This document shows positions 24,116 to 35,625 of a DNA stretch of 64,000 nt, piece by piece; position 1 is the first letter of the stretch, and each line of letters begins with the position of its first letter. The position numbers and the translations under genes were made by a program. Source of the DNA: Nageia nagi (taxonomy: Eukaryota; Pinophyta); the NCBI GenBank assembly GCA_050084985.1, contig JBITNC010000001.1, forward strand, positions 96,906,001 through 96,970,000, read 5' to 3'. The notes beneath the pieces are model-generated. The model was given only the letters and a program-made list of their open reading frames with translations, did no database searches and was not told where the DNA came from.

Positions 24116-25059
24116 GTGCCACAACATGAGTGGGGCTATTAAATATTTTTAGTTATCCCTAAGATTAACTTAGGTATAAAATAAGCTAAAATTAAAATTT
24201 AATGATATATAATAATAGTAAAATAATAATAATAATAATCATAGGTATATAAAGATGTGTAAATATAAATACTTATATTATTGAAACATATATATTAAAT
24301 ATTTAACCAATAATATTAAGAAATATATTTAGAAATATAAGTACCTATCACCTTACCTTAGTGACCAAAGTAATATACAGATCAAAATTTATCGATGATA
24401 TGTATCTCATAATTATAAACACTATTACAATCTAATGGTTTAGCATTGTGAAGGATGTCAAACTTTTTTATTTTTTTGTTTTGATGATAATGGCATTGTT
24501 TTACATCATATGATACCAAAAATTTTGTTTGGATATTTTTCAACACTATTCAATGCTAATAACAACACTAAGTTTGATTCTAATATTGACTCTATGTATG
24601 ACTCTAATATCAACTATGTTTTCAAATCTATAACTAATGCTAAAAGGGATGATGATGCTAACCCAAAAACTAACTCTATTTATGACTCTATATACAACAT
24701 TATAATCAATGTGTGCCTTGATTCTAAATAATATATTTAAATAAATACACCATCTCATAATTTTGCAATCATTCCAACATGATTTCATCATAATTTGCAT
24801 CAACTTATGATGGCATCATGGTGTATAGAGTTTAGTTTCCTACTTTATTGGTAGTGGGTATTACTATGACTCCATATTTAGGACCAACCTTTATAGAATT
24901 AGGAGCTTTATGGAAAATAATTCTCTCAATTATGTAGGAATGTTTAATCTCTATGCATAATAATTCACTCCATTTTTTCACAAGCCAAAACTACCCATGC
25001 CCATTTTCATACCCATCTATGCATCTATACCAATTCTCTATCCTACATATTTTCTCCAC
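24116..25059. other. Non-coding stretch with an AAT microsatellite
   Basis: An (AAT)n-like run lies near 24,210-24,240. The open frame at 24,510-24,731 gives an Asn/Asp-rich peptide with a local DSNI repeat. It has no recognisable domain and I do not support it as a gene. Nothing else seen. Confidence 0.45.
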
Positions 25060-28000
25060 CACCACCACTCTACAATCCCAAATCCTAACTCCTTCACCCT
25101 TATCCTTGGCCCAAGCCCTAAGACAAAATGGTAACCTCTTCACCCTTAACCCCAAATCCTAACCCCTTCACCCTTAACCCTAAATGCTCACCCCTTCACC
25201 CTTAACCTCAAATGCTAACCCTTAATAATCCCAAACCCTAACCCCTTCACCCTTAACCCCAAATCCTAACCCCTTAACACAAAACCTTAACCCTTTCATA
25301 CTTATTTCCAAACCCTAACCCCTAAACCCTTAACCCTTAAATCTAAATATAACCCTAAACCCATAACCCTAAATAATCACACATTGTTTTCTTATAAATT
25401 CTATACAATAACTCAACTAAGGCATTTTGTCAAGAATTATCATTCCATAATATATATTAATGCTAAAGGAGAATAACTAGTTTCTTATATTATTTTTTAT
25501 ATTATGTAAAAAGAAAGTGAAATAATGTATACTACCCATTCAACTGATGATGCCAATTCTACTACAAATATGACTATGTTTCCAAATAAGGATAAATATT
25601 TTAAGTGCTTCAAATAGGGTATTGGACATTTCTATAGGAAACTATGGCATATTTTATGAGAAATAGGTATTTCAAAATGTCCATATGAGTGTCAAATCTA
25701 GTAACCCCTTCACCCTTAACAACAAACCCTAATGTAACTCCTAAACCCTAAACTCTTAACCCTTAAATGTAAACCCTAACAAAGGTATTTTTTCTAATAT
25801 TATCATTCCATAATTGATTTCATTAATATGAAAGGATAACAACTAGCTTCTTATGTTATTTTTGATATTATGAAAAAGGAAAGTGAAACCATATCTACTA
25901 CCATTCAATAAATGATACCAATTCTACTGTAAATATGACTATGATACAAAACTAAGGATAAATATTGTAGTGCATCGATAGGAATTAGGTATTATTGTAG
26001 GAAATTATGGCATATATGAGAAATAGGTATTTTTGAATACCCATATGAGTCTTAAATCTAACCTCTTTCCCCTTAACCCCAAAACCTAAACCCTAAACCC
26101 TTAACCTAAAAACCTAAACCCTAAACCTAAACCCTTAACCCTTAAATGTAAACCCTAATCAAGGTATTTTATCTAGGATTATCATTCCATAATCAACATT
26201 AATGCTAAAGGAGAAGAACTAGTTTCTTATATTATTTTTTACATTATAGAAAAGAAAATTGAAACTGTGTCCACTACCCATGCAATAAATGATGCTAATT
26301 CTACTACAAATATGACTATGTTGCCAAATAAGGATAAATATTTTTAGTGCTTCAACTACGGCATTAGGTGTTGTTGTAGGAAACTATGGCATGTATGAGA
26401 AACATGTATTTTGAAATATCAAAATGAGTTTCAACCCTAGTAACCCCTAAACCCCTTCAACCTTAACACCAAACCCAACCCTAACACCTAAACCCTAAAC
26501 TCGTAACTCTTAAATGTAAACCCTAACTAAGGCATTCTATCTAAGATTATCATTCCACAATCGTTGTCATTAATTCTAAAGGATAAGAAAAAAAATATTA
26601 TATTATTTCTAAAAAATATGAATATGTTTCCAAACAAGCATAAATGTTTTTAGTTCTTCGACTAGGGCATTGAGCATTGCTATAGGAAACTATGGTATGT
26701 ATGAGAAATAGGTATTTCAAAATTTCCATATGATTTTTGATCTTAGTAACCCCTAAACCCTTTCACCTTTAACACCAAACTTGACCCTAACCCTAAACAT
26801 ACTATTAACCCTTAAATGTAAACCCTAACCAAGGTATTTTGTCCAAGATTATCATTCTACAATCAATGTCATTAATAGAAAAGGAGGAGAACAAGTTTTT
26901 TATATTATTTTTGACATTATGGAAAAGGAAAGTGGAACTATGTATACTACCCATTCAACAAATGATACCAATTTTGCTACAAATATGACTATGTTGCTAA
27001 GAAAGGATAAATGCTTTTGGTGCTTAAACTAGGATATTAGGTGTTGTAGGAAACTATGGTATGTATGAGAAACAAGTATTTTAGAATATCCATATTAATG
27101 TCAATCTTAACCCCTAAACCCCTTCACCCTTAACCCCAAACCCTAACCCCTTAACCCCTAAATGTAAACCCTAACGAAGGCATTTTGTCCAAGATTATCA
27201 TTCCACAATCGACATTAATGCTAAAGTAGAAGAATGAGTTTCTTATGTTATTTCCAACAATATGTAAAAGGAAAGTGAAACCATGTCTACTACCCATGCA
27301 TTAAATGATGTCAATTATACTACAAATATGACTATATTTCCAAATAAGAATAAATATTTTTAGTGCTTTAGCAATGGCATTATTGTAGGAAATAATGGCA
27401 TGTATGATAAATGGGTATTTTAGAATATCAAAATGAGTATCAAGCCTAGTAACCTCTAAACCCCTTCACCCTTAACACCAAATATGACCCTAACCCCTAA
27501 AATCTTAATTATTATATGTAAACCCTAACCAAGGTATTTTGTCTAAGATTATCATTCCACAATCAATGCCATTAATGCTAAAGGATATGAACTAGTCTCT
27601 TATGTTATTTCTTATATTATGGAAAAGTAAAGTGAAACCATGTCTAATACCCATTCAACAAGTTATGCCAATTCTACTACAAATATTATTATGTTTCCAA
27701 ACAAGGATAAATATTGTTAGTGCTTTAACTAGGGCATTAGGCATTGTTGTATGAAATATGGCATGCATGAGAAATAGGTATTTTAGAATGTCTATATAAG
27801 TGTCAACCCTAGTAACCCCTTCACCCTTTACACCAAAATCAACCCTAACCCCTCAACCCTAAACTTTTAACCCTTAAACCTAAACCCTAACCAAGGAATT
27901 TTATTCAATATTATCATTCACAATCGATGTCATTAAAGCAAAAGGAGAAGAACTAATTTCTTATGTTATTTTTGATATTATGGAAAAGGAAAGTGAAACC

Positions 28001-28345
28001 ATATCTACTACTCATTCAATAAATGATGCAATTCTACTACAAATATAGCTATTTTGCCAAATAAGGATAAATATTTTTGGTGCTTTGACTAGGGTATTGG
28101 GTGTGGTTGTAGGAAACTATGGCATGTGTGAGAAATAGGTATTTTAGATTATCCATATGAGTTTTGACCCTAACCCTTAACCCTTAAACATAAACCCTAA
28201 CCAAGGCATTTTATCTAGTATTATCATTCCATAATTGACATTAATGCTAAAGGAGAACTAGTTTCTAATGTTATTTTTGACATTATGGAAAAGGAAAGTG
28301 AAACCATTTTTGCTACACATTCAATAATTATGCCAATTCTACTGC
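25060..28345 (+). repeat. Higher-order array with telomere-like CCCTAA blocks, nine units
   Basis: Degenerate CCCTAA / CCCTAAA / CCCCTTCACCCTTAA blocks alternate with a conserved segment of about 200-300 bp. The segment starts with 'aaggcattttgtccaagatt' or close variants near 25,412, 25,783, 26,160, 26,529, 26,831, 27,176, 27,531, 27,892 and 28,203. Spacings are therefore about 300-377 bp. One frame of the segment is relatively open (for example NDANSTTNMTMLPNKDKY, then a cysteine-rich piece that vaguely recalls a CCHC knuckle). The C-rich strand is the plus strand throughout. This is an interstitial block, not a chromosome end, because it is flanked by other DNA on both sides. Confidence 0.85.
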
Positions 28346-28439
28346 ATTCTATAAAAATATAAATTAAAATATTAAATACTTCCACTTCACTTTATTAGTT
28401 AATAAATAAGATCATTTATAGTATGTTTTACTCTAGGAT

Positions 28440-28720
28440 CACAATTAAGAACAAACCAAATTTTTCCATCTAAAATATCTAAGATGAAAAATACTTGATG
28501 ACAATTTTGTGCTAAAATATATGGCTCTTTCCCTATAGCTAAATATCATGTGAAGTCAAGTTCTTGATATTGACTAGGATTATCATGCAATATTTTATTT
28601 CTATCAAGTGTGTTAAACTATCTACATTTAAATATAACACATTGGAAGGACCTATAATATAATTGAATAATCTCTTGAATTTTTCCAACATAACTTAATG
28701 TTCCTTGTATCAAGTTTGGA
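28440..28720 (-). pseudogene. CACTA DUF4216 relic
   Basis: The minus strand reads YVGKIQEIIQLYYRSFQCVI, then FKCR and GKEPYILAQNCHQVFFILD, ending near IWFVLNCDPRVKH. This is the pattern of the DUF4216 domain found C-terminal to TNP2/DUF4218 in plant CACTA proteins (GVI-EIIELDY, FKC-W, P-ILA-QA-QVFY--D, W-VVL). Two or more stops are present. The open frame on the opposite strand just above (28,698-28,907) is a shadow. Confidence 0.7.
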
Positions 28721-29419
28721 TCTCTTCTACTTGCATGACTTGCTTAGTCAAAATCATCATGCACTCCACAATCAAATGTTACTCCTAACTCATGCTTCTC
28801 TTCAATTCAGAAGTGTTGAACATATGTCCACATTGATGAGAAAGACAATGCCTATACACATTTACATGAAAACATTATGTATGCAAAAATCATTATATTT
28901 ATATTAGCTTTAAGTATTTTATAAAAATACTAAAAATTAATTACATATGAATAAAAATAATAATTATCATTATATTGCTTCCAATAGTTATATCTAATGC
29001 ATTTACATCATCTTCAATCTAATTTTTCTTCAAAATCTTACTCTTTTTGAATTTCATTCTTCATCCATGACCTTGGACACTCTTCTAGCTAATTTTCCTC
29101 TCTGTATTTTTAGGTAAATACATAAACCCTTACGATTTTTTTGCAAAATGACATACTATCTTATCCAATTTGATTTCTTTTATTATTTTACAATTCAATC
29201 CACTTTTCACAATATGTGAATGCATCATAAAACATTGGTCTATAGATTCATGTAGTCACACTCTTTAAATTCATGATCAATATATATCATGCCATAATGT
29301 ATACTTGTTATTAATCATTGATTAATTAAATTAATCCAAAATTAATGTGCATATTATAATTATAAATTATCAATATATAAAATATTGTTAGATGTACCTT
29401 TAATAGAATATGTTATCCC

Positions 29420-29900
29420 ACTTGATTCTAAAACCTTCCCTTTTAATTTTTCTATGGTTTTTTCTGTATTCCACATCTTTGGGGTATGAAGGATTGATTT
29501 GGTAAATATACTCAGTTGCATAAAAAATGATTCTTACAATAAATGATTCTCTTACCCATAGATCCTTTTAGTCATGATTTCTATCTAACAAATCCTTTTA
29601 ATACTTTTAAAATTCTCTCCACAAAAAATATGCTTCTAGCACTCACAACACCTACTATGTCAATATCATTTAGTAGGAGGATCGATAAGTGCACTTGTAT
29701 GTCTATAAAAGAAATAAGCATTTCTTTTCAAGCATACATATAGTTTGACAATGATGTGTGTATCTATCAATTTTACCACTATGAAACTCCTTTGAATATA
29801 ACTACTTATTTGTGAAAATATAATGATTGTCAAATTATTGCATGTCAAAATGCATAAATTATTATAAAATAATCATGAATGTTATCTTAAGAATGATACT
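29420..29900 (-). pseudogene. CACTA DUF4218 relic
   Basis: The minus strand contains LLNDIDIVGVVSARSIFFVE followed by ILKVLKGFVR, then KGSMGKRIIYCKNHFLCN. This corresponds to the DUF4218 core of CACTA proteins, where the family has L-DE--I-G-V--RWM---ER--K-LKG-VR--A-PEGS and a following EA--F. The domain normally lies just after the TNP2 transposase domain, as it does here on the minus strand. Several stops fall at expected Gln or Arg codons. Not functional. Confidence 0.7.
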
Positions 29901-30129
29901 ATAACATGGCATACCTTATAACTATAATGATAGTTTACTAATTTATTTTCAATATATCATAAGTAAACTCATTTAGCTAATTATTTTTTTAGATCGAAAG
30001 GTAAACTACACAACCCATGAATACAATTGAAAAATATCTACAAATAAATATGTTAACTTGTAAGGGAAAAAATTTTGTTAAACTCATGCATCCACCAATA
30101 GATATATAGTATGATATCAATACCTACAT

Positions 30130-30540
30130 AAAGTTATGAAAGTCATGAGACTTGAATCATGTCATTTTACCATCATTAATGAATGCTCTTCTTAGACATG
30201 ATCTATAATCAGTTGGTGTTATAATGGTTTGAACAACTTGGTATAGCTTCTTCACTTCATATTTTCTCATAATCCATGTGGGATCAGGTACATCTGGCAT
30301 TCCATTTGCATTTTGGCCTACCCATAAGCAAGGCTTTGTCTCAATTTTTTTGAAGTCACTTCTCACTTCTTCATCATCTAAGTATTTGGTTGTTGTAGAT
30401 TGATACAAATAATATTGAACATTCTTTACAATATGCATAGGATCCATTAAATGCACCACTAACAAGTCCTTCCAATATGGAAGCCTATAAAATATTGATA
30501 GGCTTTTCATGCCTACAAATATGTATAAAATTAATCATAA
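30130..30540 (-). pseudogene. CACTA TNP2 transposase, middle part
   Basis: An open piece (30,157-30,510) begins LSIFYRLPYWKDLLVVHLMD and continues PMHIVKNVQYYLYQ. That is the TNP2 signature 'S-F--LPYW--L-VRHNLDVMHIEKNV'. It then has CLWVGQNANGMPDVPDPTW, a region between TNP2 and DUF4218 seen in CACTA relatives, and ends next to a block resembling K-HD-H--M. The transposase cuts at the CACTA ends in the nucleus. The His/Asp of the MHIVKN block are kept, but the gene is discontinuous. Confidence 0.82.
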
Positions 30541-31079
30541 TATTATTGGTAAAATAATGAAATTAAAATATTATAGATTTGCATATTTTAACCAATAATA
30601 TCTCATCTTTGGGTAAGTTATTTCGCAAATAATAATCTCATCATTTGGGCCTACAATAGTACTTTCCTCATGGGCTCTTTACTGAACTTCTTCAACTTTT
30701 ATCGGTACTTTATCAATCAATCCATAAGAGTTGTGTGATGAGGAATAGAAATGTTATCTTTTGACCATAAATTTTGTTTGTTCAAATTTTTATTTTATTT
30801 GGTAAATATTTTCTTTGGCAAGGTATTTTATCTTCTTCAAATGAGTTGAATATCTCACTATGAGATTTTCTGCACACGTGTAGACAAGCATAATAAACTT
30901 TTATTTGAAGGCTTGTAATAATTTTTATTAAATAATACAAAACTAATCATATAGTAAAAAAAATAAATAATATATATTTTTAATGTTAAATTAATATAAA
31001 ATGGTGATAAATATTATATATATACATATCTAAATAAATAGTAAGCCCTAGACAATCATGTAAAGTCCAACACAGAATG

Positions 31080-31460
31080 CCATATAATTTGAATGAACTA
31101 TGAGTATGAATTCATCAATTATGGTTCAAGTTAGACATCCATATTTTCCACTTGATGCTTTCTAAGGATTGTAAAATTCAACATCAAATTCTCTTTTCTT
31201 ATATACATCCATGGAGGTATGTTATAATTGATTATAAAAATAGGCCAACATGAATATGTAGATGATTGTTGCTCAAATGGATTAAGACTATTTATTGTTA
31301 AACTAAATCTAATAATCCTAGGTTCAAATTGAAATTTATCAAGCCATTTTTTCTTTATATATGTCATCACTTTACTATTTGCAAGAATGTTGACTACACC
31401 ATACTTCACTTCAATTTCTTGCATTCCAATCCATAAGTTGTTCAAGTGACTTACACCAAA
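31080..31460 (-). pseudogene. CACTA TNP2 transposase, core part
   Basis: An open piece (31,131-31,445) contains FEPRIIRFSLTINSLNPFEQ, then YSCWPIFIINYNIPPWMYIR and HQVENMDV, closely matching the TNP2 core 'PRN-RLGL--DGFNPFG---YS-WPV----YN-PPWMC-K--YFML------P-KDMDV'. The Asp of the DGFNPFG block is replaced by Asn-Ser, so a catalytic-region residue appears lost. A stop follows directly (MDV*). Lies upstream of the 30.1-30.5 kb part on the same strand. Confidence 0.85.
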
Positions 31461-33240
31461 ATAATCACATCAACCTAGAAATGATTTTCATATGGTAAAC
31501 TTTATTTCTAGAAAAAAAATTTCCCTTTCATTTTTTTTTGGTATGTATTTACACTGTGCACCTTGTACATATACTAAATTTTCATATGATCCTCTATACA
31601 ATTGAAATCATTAATAAAAGTACAATATGTATCATACTCTACCTTTTTATCCTTCAAAACTATACATGCCTTTCTACATGAAGGAGAGATGATATTGTCA
31701 CTTGAAAGAAGCTTTTCATTAACCTATAGTAACACATAAAGAAATAAATTTATTATGTTAAATATTAAATAATATAAAAATCTAATATATAAATTTTTAT
31801 ATATTAAATATTGAAAAATATAAAAAAAAAATTACATACTTTAGAAGAGCAGTGAAACTTGTATATGACCATCCATGTTTGGTTTTTAAATTCATCAAAA
31901 CTAGGATCGTAATAACTTGAATAAGTGTGATCCTTCATGTAATTTGGTTTTGTAGTATATACAAGCTATCATTTTCTAAATCATCATCCCTTACACCATC
32001 ATGTGTATGAGGCATGAAGGTATGCATCATCTTGTCTATTTGCATAGACTAACTCAATATAATCATTCATCATAATGTAATGATTTGCATGAACATCAAC
32101 ATTATTCTCTCCTTCATTATTATTATTATTATTTGAATCCATGTCCTCATTGAATGCAAGAGCTGGTAGAATATTTGGTTCTATCATCCAACGTCTATAT
32201 TCTTCAAGTATTTCTTAGCCCTTCTTGCATTTGTTCAATGTAAAGTGGGTACATAATACCTTGTGCTAGAGTGGTCTTGTCTATTTGTTGCATTCCAATG
32301 TACCTATAAAATCAGTTGTTACAAAACTTTAAAATAATTTAAAAAATAAAATATTTTCATTAAAAAAGTGAACAAGTGTATTGTAATAGTAGCTCATCAA
32401 CAAGTTTTACATAATATTTTTCACTAATTTTTTTGAAAAAATATAACATCTTTCATTAATAAATAAATGAATAAAAATTAATAAGGATGCCATTTTTAAG
32501 CCATGTTCTTTACATTTTTTGAGGTTTTCTATAATTTAAGCCACTAATAGTTTGTCAACATGTTTCATACTTCTAATAGGAACTACACCTAGATAACTAT
32601 CCAATTCTTCACTCATGAAATCTTCTTACTACTTTTGCAAAATGGTGAAATTTATAATTCAGGAGGAATCCACTACTGATGGAATTGTTTATATATCTTG
32701 CAATCTTTTTATGCATCTTTTCTCTATCATGAATGTACAAATATTTTGAAGGCTTATGATTTGATTACCAATTTGCACAAATACTATATCGTTTAATGTT
32801 GTCTCCATTCCTTGCTAATATGAGATAATCTTTTCTACTATAAATTAATCCATAAAATGACATAAATGGATCTTTTAGATCACTTGGAGGAACAAGCATA
32901 TCATTCAATATGAATAAAATCATACCAAATCCATGTATATATTCATACTCTCTTATCATGTATCTATTACTATAATATTTGAATGACACAATTGTTCTTC
33001 GATTGGTCATGCACTATATAGCTTCTAATCATATATATCTTGATATAAATTTTATTGTTTAGTAGGTAACAGAGGATCACATAAATTCTATAATGGTAGA
33101 TTGAATGGAAAAATCTCATCACCATCATAACTTTTAAATTTATTTTATAGTCATTTTTGATATCTAGTTCTTTTACATGTTGTTCCCCCTTCATTTGATG
33201 GATTTGCATATTTCACTTTCTACAAATTGAACTCTTCATG
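31461..33240 (-). other. Unassigned, possibly 5' part of the CACTA gene
   Basis: Several short minus-strand open pieces exist (31,999-32,187 with an Asn-rich run; 32,765-33,010; 32,970-33,209). I cannot match any of them to the TNP2 N-terminus or to another family. They may be leading exons of the CACTA gene or an unrelated relic. A microsatellite-like (TTA)n run near 32,115-32,135 creates the poly-Asn tract. Confidence 0.35.
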
Positions 33241-33841
33241 AAACTCTATGTAATATAGTTAATTTTAGTTATGTTTAATATTAAATTAAAAATAAAATCA
33301 AAATTTAATGTTAATTACCTCACGATCATCATCATCACAAGGTTCCTATAATAAATGCCATACTATTAAGTATAATATTTCATATAATGATATCGTATAC
33401 CTCATTCCTAATGACATAATGTAAATACATTCTTAGTGATATATGCCTCATCATCCTCTAGATCATCATCATGATCGAGAGAAATATCAATCCTCTTAGG
33501 ACCAATGTTATGCATAGTGGTGAATATTCACCAATAGGCTAATATTAGGTTTTTTAATGTTTAAATATTTTTGAGAATTTAAACTTTGAATATTGCACCA
33601 TTTAGTCCAAATTTTTCAAGAAAAAAATAATTGTGGGTCATCTTGTTAATATTTTATAATTATTTTATAAAGATAAATGCAATTACCCACCTATACCTCC
33701 TATGTTTTCACAAGCAATTGCCTTGAAAAATAAATTTGCTAATGAAATCATGAATTATACCCTATATATAAAGTTTATGAGATCAATCAAATATACCAAC
33801 ATTTCAAATTTTCAACTTCTCTAAGATTCTCATTTTCAAGG
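33241..33841. other. Non-coding spacer
   Basis: AT-rich, no gene or clear repeat. Confidence 0.5.
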
Positions 33842-34480
33842 TATTACAGATGCTAGGCTATGTGAGATTATAGATGCTCATCTATGTGATATTGTAGTTG
33901 CTCATCAATGTAATATTACATATGCTCTTCAATGTGGTATTACAAACACTTGTTAGTGTGGGATTGAAGATGCTCATCAGTGTGGGATTGAATAAGCTCA
34001 TCAATGTGGGTTTGAATATGCTCATTATTATGGTTTTAAAGATGCTCCTCAGTGTGGGATTGAATATGCTCATCAATGTGGGTTTGAATATGCTCGTTAG
34101 TGTGGGATTACAAATTCTCATTTGTACAACATTATAGATGCTCATCTACGCAACATTGCAGATGCTCCTTTATGCTACATTATAGATGTTCATCTATGCA
34201 ACATTGTAGATGCTCATCTATGTAACATTATAGATGCTCTTCTATGTGTAATTGTTGACACTTACCCATGGGGAATTGATGAAGCTCATTAGATAGAGTA
34301 TTTCAACTTTAAGATGACCATTAGTGATCACCTAAAGAATAAGAATTGTAAATGTGCATCATTATGTTATGTTAGATATTCAAAAGCTATTTTTTTAATT
34401 GCAAATACTCATTTTTGTGGGATTACATATGCTCATTTGTGAGGGATTATAGATGCTAATCTTTGAAGAATAACGCTCAT
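33842..34480. repeat. 24-bp minisatellite with GATGCTCATC core (array 1)
   Basis: A dense array from 33,842 to about 34,291 with unit approximately ATAGATGCTCATCTATGTGATT (variants end in GTGGGATTGA or TAACATT), some 18 copies, and three or four scattered copies at 34,395-34,480. Since 24 is a multiple of three, both strands show artificial open frames (33,898-34,137 plus; 33,882-34,145 minus) with an octapeptide repeat such as MLINVGLN. Its core is related to arrays at 43.7, 46.2 and 48.2 kb. Confidence 0.85.
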
Positions 34481-34674
34481 TGGAAAATAAAGAGAAACAA
34501 GAAGGAAAATATACCTACAAAAAAAAAAAAAAATTGGAAAGTATTTCATACACGGACAGGCATCGACATCTAGAAACATGATAGTTATAGGTTTCTTTTT
34601 ACAATTCCTTATTATTTTGCTTTTACACATCAATAGTTTAATTTGGTTTAGTCATCATATGCTTAGGAATATAC

Positions 34675-35062
34675 TTGTATGCAAAAAATACAATTGATCT
34701 CAATTTGCCACTACATGAGGATATTTTGGAAAACACTATTGATCTTGATATGCCACCACTTGAAGATATTTTTGAAAATATTGTTGATGTTGATATGCCA
34801 CCACTTGAATATATTTTTGAAAATATTGTTGATCTTGATATGCCACAACTTGAATATATTGTTAAAAAATACTATTGATCCTGATATGCCATCACTTGAA
34901 GATATATTTGATGATGATATGCATGATAATGATAACATTTTGAACCATAAAAACATAGATTCTATACCTAAAGTGGCTACCGTAGATCATGACACTTCGA
35001 TTGAAATTCACAATATTGAATCTAAGAAAGAAATAGAAAATAATAAAAAATAAAATCTACAT
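34675..35062 (+). pseudogene. N-terminal part of a hAT-type transposase relic, with 15-residue repeats
   Basis: An open piece from 34,675 carries five tandem copies of a 45-bp unit (34,690-34,905) that translates as LDMPPLEDIFENIVD with variation. One extra base in the fourth copy shifts the frame, after which an acidic and Asn-rich stretch continues to a stop near 35,051. The DNA continues directly into 41,227 once the LINE and one target duplication are removed, so it looks like the 5' end of the same gene. The repeats resemble no domain I know. Assignment to hAT rests on the continuity. Confidence 0.55.
34690..34905 (+). repeat. 45-bp coding-frame tandem repeat, five copies
   Basis: Unit approximately CTTGATATGCCACCACTTGA plus 25 more bases ending in attgttgat. 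It keeps a reading frame of 15 residues except for a one-base insertion in copy four. Confidence 0.8.
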
Positions 35063-35071
35063 AAAGTGCTT
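35063..35071. other. Target-site duplication of the LINE, left copy
   Basis: AAAGTGCTT, identical to 41,218-41,226. It abuts the LINE poly(A) tail (T-run on the plus strand). Confidence 0.8.
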
Positions 35072-35080
35072 TTTTTTTTT
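35070..35080 (-). other. LINE poly(A) tail
   Basis: Run of eleven T on the plus strand, which is the poly(A) 3' end of the minus-strand LINE, next to the target duplication. Confidence 0.85.
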
Positions 35081-35265
35081 GGTAAGTAAATAAATTCTAT
35101 TGATTGACTAGTTCGACAAAGTTACATAATGGGATCTGAAAGACATGTCAAGCTTATGGGAGCTACAGTGAGCACAGTTAGACATGCTGTACAAAACACT
35201 GAAACAAACCTCTAAGATTACTATGACTACCAGTATGGACACTAAGGTAGCTGATAGGGCCCCCC

Positions 35266-35515
35266 TGGAGCATATACAGTAAGCTTGTCTCTGGAGCTCG
35301 TCTCTGGAGCTCGTTTCTGGAGCTCGTCTGTGAATCTCACTTCTAGAGCTCACTTCTGGAGCTCGCCTCTGGAGCTCACTTCTGGAGCTCGTTTCTGGTG
35401 CTAGACTTCCTGGTGCTAGACTTTCTGGTGCTAGACGCTTTCTGGAGCTAAACGCTTTCTGGTGCTAGGCCCTTTCTGGAGCTCATCTGACGTTTGTTTC
35501 TGGAACTCATCTGAA
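35266..35515 (-). repeat. Minisatellite in the LINE 3' UTR
   Basis: About sixteen copies of a 13-17 bp unit, approximately TCTGGAGCTCGTT or TCTGGTGCTAGACT on the plus strand. It begins near a 'ctggagcat' at 35,266 and ends 110 bp before the ORF2 stop. Many copies contain GAGCTC, which is self-complementary. Confidence 0.8.
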
Positions 35516-35625
35516 GTTAATCTGGCTTTTCATTACAATGCGTTCCATGTAGAAAGCAAGAGAAAAACTGAAAACTTGGAGTCGGAGATGGACGACAAAA
35601 CGGAGCTCGGACTATGCTGACTATG

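Larger units (their letters stand above)
28440..31460 (-). mobile_element. CACTA (En/Spm) transposon coding relic
   Basis: Minus-strand series of TNP2 transposase, DUF4218 and DUF4216 pieces in the order expected for a CACTA TNPD-type gene, separated by non-coding intron-like or decayed stretches. No terminal CACTA inverted repeat could be located at either side, so element limits are unknown. The array at 33,842-34,480 lies upstream and might be subterminal (speculative). Confidence 0.75.

Noticed and set aside
24510-24803. Overlapping plus- and minus-strand frames, one Asn/Asp-rich
   Set aside because: Low-complexity AT-rich sequence, no domain, open on both strands.
25060-28345. True chromosome end
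   Set aside because: The block is degenerate, flanked by other repeats on both sides and organised in 300-377 bp units, so it is interstitial.
25060-28345. CRISPR-like alternation of repeats and spacers
   Set aside because: Unit size of 300-377 bp, diverged repeats and plant context; nothing resembles a CRISPR array or Cas gene.
33882-34145. Open frames on both strands with octapeptide repeats
   Set aside because: They are by-products of a 24-bp tandem repeat whose length is a multiple of three; both strands are open equally and no gene context exists.
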